DNA of 64,000 nucleotides from NCBI GenBank assembly GCA_017439305.1, contig JAFSJK010000010.1, positions 62,001-126,000 of the forward strand, given 5' to 3'. Made by a program: the position numbers and the translations under genes. The notes under the pieces are model-generated. The model was given only the letters and a program-made list of their open reading frames with translations. It ran no database searches and was not told the origin of the DNA. Below are positions 42,601 to 52,600 of this stretch, piece by piece; position 1 is the stretch's first letter, and every line of letters begins with the position of its first letter. The DNA is from Bacteroidales bacterium (GTDB taxonomy: Bacteria; Bacteroidota; Bacteroidia; Bacteroidales; UBA932).

Positions 42601-42761
42601 CCTATGGCTCCCTGTCCAAGATCGAGTCTTCCGACTATGACGGTTACTTCGTAGACAACTGCGCTTCGGGCAAGGCCGGCGGTACCATGCGTCCCGCTGT
42701 CGTCTCCGAGGCCGGCGGGGGAAACGAGGACTTCATCGATGGTAAACCCATTAACTGGTAA
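39612..42761 (+). CDS. Surface lipoprotein: six Big_2 + three BACON-like + Omp28 thioredoxin-like domain
   Basis: 1049 residues. Lipoprotein signal (LLLAVAVSC, Cys20). Six tandem Big_2 immunoglobulin-like domains at about 28-526 (each with VxLxxxxxxxxxGxxxxLxATVxPxxATDKxVxWxSSD), then three BACON-like domains (about 527-776), then an Omp28-like domain (about 777-1040) with thioredoxin-type TATWCGWCPRM and YGITGYPSGVMDG. The Big_2/BACON stalk would hold the redox-like end away from the surface. It heads a three-gene operon; the next gene starts 5 nt after its stop and ends in the same Omp28 domain. Partner or substrate unknown. Confidence 0.88.
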   Translation: MKRILLFLFPFLLLAVAVSCSQIGEKEIAVESVTLSQPTAEMLIGETIKLVATVLPGNASDKSVNWASSKQSVATVTPFGEVKALEVGTSTITASCSGKSATCVVTVSKGAVKVVSVTLDRSDCKLSVGDEIVLTATVAPDNATDKAVSWQSSNPLVASVDQGGRVKGLSEGKATVTATAGGQSASCEVTVSQDVIPVASVGLDRTSVTLEEKQRTQLIATVSPGDATDKTVTWSTSDPSVATVDQEGWVTAVKEGSATITAKAGAQSAKCSVTVQNKVIHVTSVSINKSSLQLTKGQSETLTATVSPSDATDKTVTWSSSDATIASVTKDGKVTGLKGGSVTVTAKAGEKSAECSVTVTVPVEDVSLDRTSVTLEEKQTTTLVATVSPSDATDKTVSWSSSDSDVATVDQNGKVTAIKEGVATVKAEAGGKSATCSVTVSKAVVPVSSISLDVSRLDLVIGGTATLTATVAPDDATDKTVTWSSTDATVVSVDQKGKVTALKGGTATITAKAGEKSANALVDVMEVTPAALEVDGEGENFDVTVITTRSYHVSSKPDWITEKSVEKQVHHFEAAPNDKTEERTGIIVFCDDVGSCIPCEVTQKGNFGLALTPEELTFELEGGEGTLSVVTALNWTASSNASWCRISPASGSGKGTVKVTVDEYRVVGDRNAVITVKAGDVVRTVSISQHGVIPFSVSPASVDLGEEGGSFEVTVSGSYGYHVSGMPDWISQTSVKDRVHTFQATANSALEVRSGVVTFCDDEGTCLSVFVQQAAHLRGPDEVDWSKEFYHRSLFMRFTATWCGWCPRMASAAKLAQQQNPGKIEALSLHGSGSNLVFQAGSTLENTYGITGYPSGVMDGRKRIANYEMETSASYISEALRQREAAYPTVSAIGWTSSFSGQKLSLETYVFIKEPGNYKYTVLLVEDDIVGYQADYENGDHQDYHHTGIARVAVTSISGEAFSTSSSNTVKTKSFTVNLPSSYKKENLRILVYVQRAYGSLSKIESSDYDGYFVDNCASGKAGGTMRPAVVSEAGGGNEDFIDGKPINW
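39690..41190 (+). repeat. Six tandem Big_2-encoding repeats (about 250 nt each)
   Basis: The Big_2 units repeat at DNA level, with near-identical blocks such as GCCACGGACAAGACCGT recurring in units 3-6; units 3 and 5 share the start DRTSVTLEEKQ. Such arrays can change copy number by recombination. Confidence 0.75.
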
Positions 42762-42765
42762 GGCG

Positions 42766-45700
42766 ATGAGAAAGATTGGACATTTGCTCGGAATCTTGCT
42801 GGCTCTTGGCCTCTGTGCCTGCCAGAATCTGTTGGAAGAGGACCTTTTCCAGGATGCCCGGATGCACCCCGGAGAGACGATCCTGAAAGCGACCATAGAA
42901 TCCGCGTCCTCGACAAAGACTTCGCTTTCTCCCGAAGGGAACGGTGTCAATAAGGTCCTGTGGAGCGAGGGAGACGCTATTGGTGTCTTTGTCGATGATG
43001 CTGCAGATGCCAGCGTATTCCGTCTAGTTGACGGGGCCGGGACCCGGAATGGAATATTCTCCGGCTCCGGCCAGGGCAGCCGGTATGTCGCGGCCTATCC
43101 TTATGGACAGATCAAATCCCTGGAAGGGGATGTCCTGACGCTCGAACTTCCGGTCGAACAGGAATCTGCCGATGGAAACGTCGGTTCCGGGTCGCTCCCG
43201 ATGGTTGCGTCCGGAGTCTCTACGGACTTGTCCTTCAAGAATGTGTCTTCTGCCCTGAAACTTTCCCTGAAGGGACACCAGCTTGTCACCAGGCTGGTTT
43301 TCAGGCCGAAGGATCCCTCCATCAAGGTCAGCGGTCCGATGAACGTTTCCCTGGCCCGTCCCGACGATCCGGTGGCCACGATGTCTCCTGACGGCGTGGA
43401 CAGTGTCGCCGTCAATACCGGCGGTGTACTGTTGGACAAAGCCGAGGAGACAGTATTCTATATCGGGCTTCCTGCCCAGACTTACAAGGGCGGTTTCACG
43501 GTGCGGATCTATACCTCCACCGGATACATGGACAAAACCTATGGCGCGGACTTCACGATGGAGCGCTCCAAGGTGCATGCGGCCGGTGTGGTCACGGTCC
43601 AGCTGGACAGCGGCGTGGAGGTCAGCGAGTCCCTGGAGGGGCAAGGCACGGAGAAGGACCCGCTCAAGATAGCTTCCCTCGGTGATTTGCTCTTGATGCA
43701 AACTGCAGTGAATGCCGGTAAGGCGGTCAAGACCGTGGGTGGGGGAGAAGTGGACGCTGCCACGGCCTCCTATCTCCTCCTTCAGGATATTGACATGGGG
43801 GGCCTCTATAATGACAAGACAGGAAAGAGTTGGACACCGATCGGTACTTCTTCCAGCGTTTTCCGCGGAATCTTCGATGGTGGCGGACATGAAATCGCTC
43901 ATCTGTATATCCATGTCGAAGAGGATTGCCAGGGCTTGTTCGGGGCTGTGGAAAGCAGTACGATCCGGAATCTGACCGTTTCCGGCGAAGTGACCGCCCA
44001 TGGTTATTGCGGTGTGCTGGCCGGTGATACGGGAAGGTATACCACGGTGGATGGTGTCATCACAAAGGGTACGGTCAAGGGCGAAGGGTATGTAGGAGGA
44101 CTCACCGGTCACGCCTATCGCGTGACGATGACATTCTGCAGGAACGAGGCTGATCTTCGGGATTGCGAGTACTATTGTGGAGGTCTCGTCGGATTTGCCG
44201 AGTTCTGCTGGATCCAGCATTGTACGAACAGCGGAAAGGTCGGGGCCAATCAGTTGAGCGGTGGTTTGGCGGGATACCTGAACGGAGCGAGGATCGTCGA
44301 CTGTACCAACACGGGTGATGTGACCGGCAGTTGGAGGATCGGTGGCCTGGGAGGCTATTTCAGGCAGGGAGGAAAGATTCTCAACAGCATCAATTACGGG
44401 AATGTGAGCGGATCGGAGTATGTGGGGGGCATCGGCGGTTTCGTATCCAGCCGCGCCATTTCCTATCAGCAGGAAGCGACCATCGCCAACTGTATCAATT
44501 TGGGGAAAGTTGAAATGAAGGATGGGACCTATGGCGGATGGCTGGCTGGTTTTATCGGATTGGCCGACGGTGAAACGCCCATTGGCGACGAACCTGCTTC
44601 CGGAGCCTGGGTGAAGAACAGCTACTGGCTTCGGAACGATCAGATACTCCTTCCGGATGTGGGCGGCGGCCAGGGCATCGCGGAAAACAATTACGCGCTG
44701 ACCGAAACCCAGTTGAAGGGGGACCCTTATCCCGGAACGTTGTATGTGGCACCGGACGGCACCGGATTCAATTTGCTGATCGACGCCCTCAATGCCGGTG
44801 CCGTGTATTGGGGCAATGTCTGGGAGAATGGTTTAGGCTCCGGATGGGATGGGAATCCACCTCTTTCCGGCTGGGTTTATCCCGCACCGGGATCATATCC
44901 TGCCCTGACGGACCTGGAGGCACAGATGCCCGGCAATTCCAAACCGATCTTCCGGATCTCGGCGGATTCGTTTGAAATGGATGCCGTGAGTGGCACGTTC
45001 CAGGTGGAGGTGACCTCCAGCCAGGATTATACGGTCAGCAAACTGCCGGGATGGATTTCGGAGGTATCTTCGGAATCTCCGGCCAATCAGCCCCATACGC
45101 GTATCTATACGTATTCGGTGGCTGTCAACAGGACTGATTCGGAGCGCAAGGAATCCATCACGTTCACGAATGCGGCAGGAACGGTCCTCACGGTAAAAGT
45201 GACCCAGAAAGCGCCGTATCTGACCATTTCCGTGACCGAGATCCTTTTCTCGGACGCCGGCGGTTCGAAACGGATTCCTGTTTCCTCCAGCGTCGACTGG
45301 AAAGTGACGTCGGATTCGGACTGGTTCTCGGTGACCCCGGCCAGCGGTACCGGCGACGGTGCCCTGTCGGTCCTTGCCGGGGAAAACGGCAGTGCTTCCG
45401 CGCGGGGAGGGTCCATCGTCCTATCCGCGGTGGATTTTCCCTATGAGTATGTCATCAATCTGGTCCAGTCCGGGTATGCCGGTGAAGAAACCGGTGACTG
45501 GAAGCAACTTCCGTTCGTCCATCAATCCGTCGCCATGCGGTTTACGGCCACTTGGTGTGTCTGGTGCCCGTATATGAACAGCTCCATCACCCGGGCCCAG
45601 GAACTGTATCCCGGCAAGATCCAGCATCTGGCCTTGCACGGAGGCGGAAGCGACCTGCAGTTCGATCCGACGGGCACTTTGATGAGCCTGTACAAGACCA

Positions 45701-46308
45701 ATGCTTTCCCTACGGGCATCATGGATGGGCGCATCAAGGTGAATAACTCCACGGATACTGAATCCGTCGCCGCGAAGTTCATTGAAGCCAGTAAGCAGAC
45801 GGAGGAGACCTATGGTACCATGTCCGGTCTGGCACTCCGTTCCGTTTCCACCGGCCAGCAGGTTACCATCGATGTCGACGGCTACTTCAAGCAGGCGGGA
45901 GATTACAAGATCACCGTGCTTCTGGTGGAGGACGGCATCGTCCACTATCAGGAGAATGGCGGCAACGATTATGTGCACGATAATGTGGTCAGGGTGACGG
46001 CTACCAACATCCTGGGCGATGCCTTCACGGTAGGCAGTGACTTCTCACAGAAGTCGTTCCACTATTCCGTGACGGTTCCCTCGGGTTACAAGATCGAGAA
46101 CATGCGGGTTTTCGCCTATGTCCATAAAGCATTCGGATCCGCCCCTGTCATCCAGACGGAAGACTACGGAAATTACTACATTGACAACTGTGCGACGGCT
46201 CCGGTCGGAAGTGTACTGAAACTGGCTCTGGTCGGTGGCGGTGCCGGAGGAGGCACCGGTGGCGGTGACAATGAGGGAATTACACCCGGTGATGACATCA
46301 ACCTGTAA
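42766..46308 (+). CDS. Surface lipoprotein: fimbrillin-like + GLUG + BACON + Omp28 domain
   Basis: 1180 residues. Lipoprotein signal (GILLALGLCAC). Fimbrillin-like domain at about 30-290 (STKTSLSPEGNGVNKVLWSEGD, DLSFKNVSSALKLSLKG), a GLUG-type region at about 330-640 (repeats like CGGLVGFAEFCWIQHCTNSGKV, GGLAGYL), two BACON-like domains (about 735-905), and an Omp28-like end with TATWCVWCPYM. It shares the Omp28 end with the upstream gene and the fimbrillin-like start with the downstream gene. Start ATG 42766, 5 nt after the previous stop. Adhesin/assembly role is inferred. Confidence 0.86.
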   Translation: MRKIGHLLGILLALGLCACQNLLEEDLFQDARMHPGETILKATIESASSTKTSLSPEGNGVNKVLWSEGDAIGVFVDDAADASVFRLVDGAGTRNGIFSGSGQGSRYVAAYPYGQIKSLEGDVLTLELPVEQESADGNVGSGSLPMVASGVSTDLSFKNVSSALKLSLKGHQLVTRLVFRPKDPSIKVSGPMNVSLARPDDPVATMSPDGVDSVAVNTGGVLLDKAEETVFYIGLPAQTYKGGFTVRIYTSTGYMDKTYGADFTMERSKVHAAGVVTVQLDSGVEVSESLEGQGTEKDPLKIASLGDLLLMQTAVNAGKAVKTVGGGEVDAATASYLLLQDIDMGGLYNDKTGKSWTPIGTSSSVFRGIFDGGGHEIAHLYIHVEEDCQGLFGAVESSTIRNLTVSGEVTAHGYCGVLAGDTGRYTTVDGVITKGTVKGEGYVGGLTGHAYRVTMTFCRNEADLRDCEYYCGGLVGFAEFCWIQHCTNSGKVGANQLSGGLAGYLNGARIVDCTNTGDVTGSWRIGGLGGYFRQGGKILNSINYGNVSGSEYVGGIGGFVSSRAISYQQEATIANCINLGKVEMKDGTYGGWLAGFIGLADGETPIGDEPASGAWVKNSYWLRNDQILLPDVGGGQGIAENNYALTETQLKGDPYPGTLYVAPDGTGFNLLIDALNAGAVYWGNVWENGLGSGWDGNPPLSGWVYPAPGSYPALTDLEAQMPGNSKPIFRISADSFEMDAVSGTFQVEVTSSQDYTVSKLPGWISEVSSESPANQPHTRIYTYSVAVNRTDSERKESITFTNAAGTVLTVKVTQKAPYLTISVTEILFSDAGGSKRIPVSSSVDWKVTSDSDWFSVTPASGTGDGALSVLAGENGSASARGGSIVLSAVDFPYEYVINLVQSGYAGEETGDWKQLPFVHQSVAMRFTATWCVWCPYMNSSITRAQELYPGKIQHLALHGGGSDLQFDPTGTLMSLYKTNAFPTGIMDGRIKVNNSTDTESVAAKFIEASKQTEETYGTMSGLALRSVSTGQQVTIDVDGYFKQAGDYKITVLLVEDGIVHYQENGGNDYVHDNVVRVTATNILGDAFTVGSDFSQKSFHYSVTVPSGYKIENMRVFAYVHKAFGSAPVIQTEDYGNYYIDNCATAPVGSVLKLALVGGGAGGGTGGGDNEGITPGDDINL

Positions 46309-46326
46309 AGAAGAGGAGGAAAGAGT

Positions 46327-49300
46327 ATGAAACACAGCAAATTCTACTTTGTCACGCTCCTGCTTCTCGCTGCAGGATGCCAGCAGATCACCGAGGAAGA
46401 TTTCCTTCGGGATGAATGCGCGACCGATGCCCCTCAGCGGCTCATCACGGCGTACCTGGAAGGGCATGATGAGACCAGGACCGAACTGAGCGGTCCGGAC
46501 GCAGACGGAATCTACTACCCCTATTGGTCGGTAGGCGATGAAGTGGCGGTCTGGGCGGACGGAATCAACATATCCGACAAATACAGACTTGCCGATGGAT
46601 CCGGAACCGGAAAGGCCACTTTCGGTGGAACCTTGTCCGGCAACCGCATGGTGGGTTTGTATCCCTACTCGGACAAGACGCAGGAAGGGCTGGACGGAAA
46701 TGTCCTGACGTTGGAACTACCTTCCACACAGTCCTATGCGGCCAGTTCTTTCGGTCAGGGAGCTTTCCCGATGCTGGCCGTCAGCGAGTCGGATGCCTTC
46801 ACTTTCAAGAATCTGTGCGCCGTCCTGAAGCTTTCCCTGACGGGAGAGGAAGCGGTCAATGAAATCCTTTTCCGGGCCCATGACAGCGGAATGCCGGTCA
46901 GCGGCAAGGCGACAGTCCGGACGGATTTCGACCAGGATCCTGAATTGGTCATGTCGGCGGGAGGCTCTCCCGAGGTGACGCTGTCCTGCGGGTTTGTCCC
47001 GCTGGACAAGACCGTTCCGACGGATTTCTTCATCGTCATTCCTGCCGGAACGTACAAGGGCGGCTTCACCGTGGAGATCAAGACTTTCACGGGAACCGTC
47101 ACCAAGAGTACCTCGGCGGATATCACCTTCCAGCGCTCGCAGCTCCGGGCCATCCCTGCGTTTGAATGCATCGGGACGGGTGAAATCGACATCGACAATA
47201 TCCCTTACAACCAGATCTGGTATGCGGACCAGTACAACCGGGTTTTCGGTTTTTCCGCCAATCAGTTCGATGTTCCCATCGTTTCCGTCAAGTATGAGAA
47301 CGGCTGGGGCATCATTACGTTCGAAGGACCTGTTACGGAAGTGGGCAGTTATACCTTTTCCAACCTCTATCTGACGGATGTCATCCTTCCGAACTGTGTG
47401 GAAACGATCCGTCGTAATGCGTTCGTGAATTCCGGCATCCTGTCGTTCCGGACTCCGGACGCTTTGAAGACCGTCGAAGACCAGGCTTTCAGGAACAATC
47501 ATCTGACGAGGATCTACGGAAAATGGGCGTCGGAAGACGAGAAGGCGATCATCATGCCGGACGGAATGATGGTAGCTTATGCGAACGGGGCGATCGAGGC
47601 TTCCCTGATTGTTCCCGACGGAGTCAAGAGTCTCCAAAACTATCTTTTTTATGGCAATGAGTCGGTCAAGGACGTCATCCTTCCTTCCGGATTGGAGTCT
47701 GTCGGCAGCAATTGTTTCTGTCAATCCACCCTCGAAACGGTCAGCCTTCCCGAAAGCCTCAATAGTGTCGGCAACTATGCTTTTGCCTATTGTCCTGCCT
47801 TATCGGCGTTCAGGGGAGACAGCCCGATGGTGATGGGAGATCGGGCCCTTGTCTCCAATGGAAGCATGATCGCCTATGCGGGAAAGGGGATGGCCGATTA
47901 TGTGATTCCAGAGGGCGTGACAGAGATTAGCAGCGACGTTTTTGCAAACTGGGAGGATCTCCGTTCCCTGACCTTCCCGTCCACCCTGGGCAATCTCTAC
48001 TCGGGATTCCTCTCGAACTGTCCCAACCTTGAGTTCTTCTATGGAGAGGGTGCCAGCGACGACCACCACTGTCTGGTGCTCTATGGTGAGTATCTGGTTG
48101 CCGTAACGTCCATTTGTCCGGCGGAGTACCGGGTTCCGGACGGTGTGCAGCGCATTTTCCTGAGTGTCTTTGACGGCAATCCCTCCATTGAGCGTCTGAC
48201 GATTCCGGACGAGGTATATTTCATCCATTACTATGCGTTCGCCAACATGCCCAACCTCAAGAGCCTGACATTGTCGTCGGGTCTGACGCAGATGGCTGGA
48301 GATTGCTTCAGGGGGTCCAATGCCCTTGAGGAACTGTATCTTCGTTCCTATTCGCCTCCGTCCAATACGGAATCCGAAGGCGACTGGGCCAAGTGGGGGG
48401 CTGACAACCTGGTCATCTATGTTCCTGAAGGTTTCCAGGAGCAGTACAAGTCGACATCCCCCTGGTCCAAACACGCCGACCGGATCCAGGGCTATGTCTA
48501 CGATGACCTGGAAAAGCCGGACTATTACATGTCTACCGACTACTCTCAGGACGGCAAGGTGACGAACCTCCAGCAGGCGAGTGGCGGAAACGGAATCGAG
48601 CTGGTGCTGATGGGCGATGCGTTCTCAGACAGGCAGATAGCCGATGGTACCTATGATACCGTGATGAGGAAGATGGCGGATGCCTTCTTCTCCGAAGAAC
48701 CGTATGCGTCCTTCCGGCATCTGTTCAACGTCCGTTCGGTGAAGGTCGTTTCCTCGACGGAAGGGTATGAACATGGCGGTCAGGCGCTGGCCGGCTGGTT
48801 CGGCGACGGAACGGCGGTAGGTGGCAATGACAACCGGTGCATGGAGTATGCGCAGAAGGCCGTTTCTTCCGACAAGATGGACCAGACGCTCATCATCGTG
48901 GCCATGAACTCGTCCAGGTACGCAGGTACCTGTTATATGTACTATCCTTCCGGCGGAGACTATGGGAACGGTCTCTCCATTGCCTATTTCCCGATCGGGG
49001 AGACGGATGAAGGCCTTGCGCAGCTGGTCCATCACGAGGCTGGCGGCCACGGTTTTGCCAAGCTGGCCGACGAGTATGCCTATGAGAATATGGGGACGAT
49101 CCCGCAGTCCGAAATCGACAACCGGGAAGCCAATGTCCCTTACGGATGGTGGCGGAACTGCGACTTCACCGACGATCCCGAGCTGGTGAAATGGAGCCAT
49201 TTCCTCGCCGACGACCGTTACAAGTTTGACGGCCTTGGCGTCTTCGAGGGTGGATTCACCTATTGGAAAGGTGTCTGGCGGCCTACGGAGAACAGTATCA

Positions 49301-49569
49301 TGCGCTACAATACGGGTGGTTTCAATGCGCCGTCCCGGGAAGCGATCTGGTACCGGATCCACAAACTGGCCTATGGTGACAGCTGGGATTACGACTACGA
49401 GGAATTCGTCGCCTATGATGCGAAGAACCGCAAGACTTCCGCCAGTACGGCACCGCGTGAGAACAAGGTGGACCGTCACGCCAAACCGACATCCCCGCCC
49501 GTGGTCATTCCGAGAAGGTGGAATGAACCGGCCCCGGGACCATCGGGAATGGTGAAGGGTACCCGATAA
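46327..49569 (+). CDS. Surface lipoprotein: fimbrillin-like + LRR_5 + M64 metallopeptidase
   Basis: 1080 residues. Lipoprotein signal (VTLLLLAAGC). Fimbrillin-like domain (about 30-280), BspA/LRR_5 repeats (about 330-700, e.g. LPSGLESVGSNCFCQSTLETVSLPESL), then an IgA-peptidase M64-type domain (about 750-1030): GIELVLMGDAFSDRQ and the zinc motif HHEAGGHGFAKLADEY. A basic, Pro-rich tail follows. Predicted cell-surface protease guided by its binding repeats. AGGAGG precedes ATG by 7 nt. Last gene of the operon, before a hairpin at 49609. Confidence 0.88.
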   Translation: MKHSKFYFVTLLLLAAGCQQITEEDFLRDECATDAPQRLITAYLEGHDETRTELSGPDADGIYYPYWSVGDEVAVWADGINISDKYRLADGSGTGKATFGGTLSGNRMVGLYPYSDKTQEGLDGNVLTLELPSTQSYAASSFGQGAFPMLAVSESDAFTFKNLCAVLKLSLTGEEAVNEILFRAHDSGMPVSGKATVRTDFDQDPELVMSAGGSPEVTLSCGFVPLDKTVPTDFFIVIPAGTYKGGFTVEIKTFTGTVTKSTSADITFQRSQLRAIPAFECIGTGEIDIDNIPYNQIWYADQYNRVFGFSANQFDVPIVSVKYENGWGIITFEGPVTEVGSYTFSNLYLTDVILPNCVETIRRNAFVNSGILSFRTPDALKTVEDQAFRNNHLTRIYGKWASEDEKAIIMPDGMMVAYANGAIEASLIVPDGVKSLQNYLFYGNESVKDVILPSGLESVGSNCFCQSTLETVSLPESLNSVGNYAFAYCPALSAFRGDSPMVMGDRALVSNGSMIAYAGKGMADYVIPEGVTEISSDVFANWEDLRSLTFPSTLGNLYSGFLSNCPNLEFFYGEGASDDHHCLVLYGEYLVAVTSICPAEYRVPDGVQRIFLSVFDGNPSIERLTIPDEVYFIHYYAFANMPNLKSLTLSSGLTQMAGDCFRGSNALEELYLRSYSPPSNTESEGDWAKWGADNLVIYVPEGFQEQYKSTSPWSKHADRIQGYVYDDLEKPDYYMSTDYSQDGKVTNLQQASGGNGIELVLMGDAFSDRQIADGTYDTVMRKMADAFFSEEPYASFRHLFNVRSVKVVSSTEGYEHGGQALAGWFGDGTAVGGNDNRCMEYAQKAVSSDKMDQTLIIVAMNSSRYAGTCYMYYPSGGDYGNGLSIAYFPIGETDEGLAQLVHHEAGGHGFAKLADEYAYENMGTIPQSEIDNREANVPYGWWRNCDFTDDPELVKWSHFLADDRYKFDGLGVFEGGFTYWKGVWRPTENSIMRYNTGGFNAPSREAIWYRIHKLAYGDSWDYDYEEFVAYDAKNRKTSASTAPRENKVDRHAKPTSPPVVIPRRWNEPAPGPSGMVKGTR

Positions 49570-49608
49570 GGATGCCTTTCCGGTCAAATTGCATATAGCA
49601 ATCCTTTA

Positions 49609-49641
49609 TTCCGGCATTTCCCCCAAGGGGATTTGCCGGAA
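49609..49641 (+). terminator. Hairpin between the lipoprotein operon and the GH2 gene
   Basis: TTCCGGCA/TGCCGGAA and CCCC/GGGG form an interrupted stem with a CAA loop, followed by ATATTGTTATATTTG. It overlaps the upstream side of the next gene's -7 element. Confidence 0.55.
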
Positions 49642-49647
49642 TATTGT

Positions 49648-49655
49648 TATATTTG
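49648..49655 (+). promoter_or_regulatory. -7 element of the GH2-GH43 gene
   Basis: TATATTTG matches TAnnTTTG, 24 nt before ATG 49680; a correctly spaced -33 TTTG is not visible. Confidence 0.5.
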
Positions 49656-49679
49656 AGAAAACTGCATAGTAATAACAGA

Positions 49680-52600
49680 ATGAGAACCAAGACCTTGTTG
49701 CTGGTCGCCATCCTATTGGCGGTCTTCTCTGCGGAGAAAGCCTCCGCGCAGACTTCTTTCGGGAACAGTTCGCTGTTCAATGACGGCTGGACTTTCGTCC
49801 GGGGCGACGTCGAGGGAGCGGAAGCTCCGGCTTTCGACGATTCCAAGTGGATGCGTGTCCAGCTTCCGCACGACTGGTCCGTAAAGGGGACGCTGTCGCC
49901 TGACAACGCTTCCTGCACCGGTTATCTTCCCGCGGGAATCGGCTGGTATCGCAAGCACTTCAATACCCGCCGTCTGCCCGAGGGGAAGACGTTCATCTAT
50001 TTCGAGGGCGTATACAACCGCTCCTCCGTCTACCTGAACGGGCATCTTCTCGGGGAGCGCCCCAGCGGCTACGCTTCTTTTCTGTATGACCTGACTCCCT
50101 ACCTGAACCGTACCGGGGATAACGTCCTGGCCGTTCGTGTGGACCATAGCCGGATCGCCGATTCCCGTTTCTATACGGGCTCGGGTATCTACCGGAACGT
50201 CTGGCTGGTTTCTTCGGGAGATACGCATTTCGCCCTGTGGGGCGTCGGTTATGCCACCCGCAGCCTGACGTCCAAGCAGGCGGTCGTAACGGTGGATACC
50301 CAGGTCGAGGGTCCGTTGTCTTCTGCCGCAAAACTGTTCCTGACCCTGAAGGATGCCGCCGGCAAGGTGGTCGCCAAATCGACCACGAAGGCTGCCGCGA
50401 AACAGAACGTGGACCTGAAAGTGAAGGCTCCGCACCGCTGGGACCTGGACGATCCGTACCTGTATACGCTTGAGGCTGTCCTGACCTCCGGCAAGGAGGA
50501 GTTGGACCGGACGGAGGTGAAGGTCGGTATCCGTACCTTGTCCTTTGACGCCAACACCGGATTCGCCCTCAACGGGGTCAACCGCAAGGTCAAGGGCGTG
50601 TGCCTGCACCACGACGCCGGTGTCCTCGGCGCGGTGGTCCCGGAGGAAGTCTGGGAAAGAAGGCTCCAGAACCTCAAGGCCATCGGTGCCAATGCCATCC
50701 GGACGGCCCATAACCCCCAGACACCCGTCTTCTATGACGTGTGCGACCGGCTCGGCCTGCTGGTGATGGACGAGGCTTTCGATGAGTGGGAGTATAACAA
50801 GAAGAAGTGGGTGGAAGGCTGGAACCTGGGTACGCCTGCGATGGAAGGCACGGCGGATTTCTTCAATGAATGGGGCGAGCGGGACGTCACCGACATGGTG
50901 CGCCGCGACCGGAACCATCCGTCCATTTTCCTGTGGAGCATCGGCAACGAGGTGGATTATCCCAATGACCCGTATTCCCATCCCATCCTGGATGGCGGCA
51001 ACTTCGAGTTCAACCAGCCGATGTCCGGCGGTTACAAACCTGATGCTCCCGATGCGATGCGGATCGGCGAGATTGCCAAACGGCTGGCCGCCTGCGTGCG
51101 CGCCGCGGATCCGTCCCGTCCTGTGACAGGTGCCCTGGCCGGCGTGGTGATGTCCAACCAGACTGCGTATCCGGAGGCCGTGGACGTCGTCGGCTACAAT
51201 TACACCGAAAGCCGTTATGCCAAGGACCACGCGACCTATCCCGACCGGATCATCTACGGTTCCGAGAACAGTTCCGGCTATGACGCCTGGAAGGCAGTTC
51301 GTGACAATGAATTCATCTTCGGACAGTTTATCTGGACCGGTATCGACTATCTGGGTGAGTCCAATGCATGGCCCTCCCGTGGCTTCTACAGCGGTTTGCT
51401 GGATTTTGCCGGCAACGTCAAGCCCCGCGGCCGGATGCGCGCTGCGATGTGGTGCGAAGAACCCGTCTGCTACATCGGTACCTATCCCAAACCGCAGCCC
51501 CGTCCCGGCCGCCGCTGGCCGATGGGCGACAGCAGCGATGCCTGGGATACCTGGAACTATGAGGAAGGACAGATGATCCGCGTCGTCTGCTACACCAATG
51601 CCGCCAAGGCCCGTCTGCTGCTCGACGGCAAGGAAGTGGGCGAGATGACCCCGTTCAACGATGCCACCGGCATCATCGGCTGGGACGTCCCTTACAAGGC
51701 CGGTGTCCTGAAGGCGGAAGGCTACGACGCTTCCGGCAAGAAAGTGTCTGAATATGAGATCCGTCCCGCCCAGCGTCCGGCTGCCCTGAAGGCGGTTGCG
51801 GACCGGAACGAACTCAATGCCGGCGGCCTGGTCCATGTGGCCGTCGAGGTGGTGGATGACAATGGCAACCTCGTTCCGCTCGGTGACAACGAGATTACCT
51901 GCACGGTGGAAGGCCCCGCCCAGCTGCTCGGTCTGGAATCCGCCAACAACACGGACATGGGCAACTGGAACGACAACGTCCAGCGTGCCTATCGCGGGCA
52001 TCTGCTGGCCTATGTCAAGACGGGTGCCAATCCCGGGAAGATCAAGGTACGTTTCACTTCTCCTTACATCAAGGGCGCCGAAGCGGAGATCGCAACCCAT
52101 AAGTATGCAAAGACCGAGGAGATCCGCCTCAGCGATCCGTTCATCCTGGCCGACAAGGCTTCCGGCATGTACTATATGACCGGTACCGGCGGCATGCTGT
52201 GGAAGAGCCCCGACCTCAAGGTCTGGGACGGTCCGTTCCAGGTTACCCGGACCGATCCGAATTCCTGGATGGGCCCGCGCCCGATGATCTGGGCGGCGGA
52301 GATCCACGAGTACAATGGAAAGTATTATTACTTTGCCACCTTTACGAACCAGGCAGAGATCATCCAGTCCTATCGCGGAAACGACATCAACCGCCGGGCC
52401 TGCCACGTCCTGGTCGGCGACAGTCCGGAGGGACCGTTCTATCCGATGAAGGACGAGACGTACCTGCCGGCTGACCAGCCAACCCTGGATGCCACCCTTT
52501 GGTTCGAAGACGGGAAACCGTATCTGATCTTCTGCCACGAATGGCTCCAGAACTGGAACGGTACGGTGGAGGCGATTCCGCTCAAGCCGGATTTCTCCGG

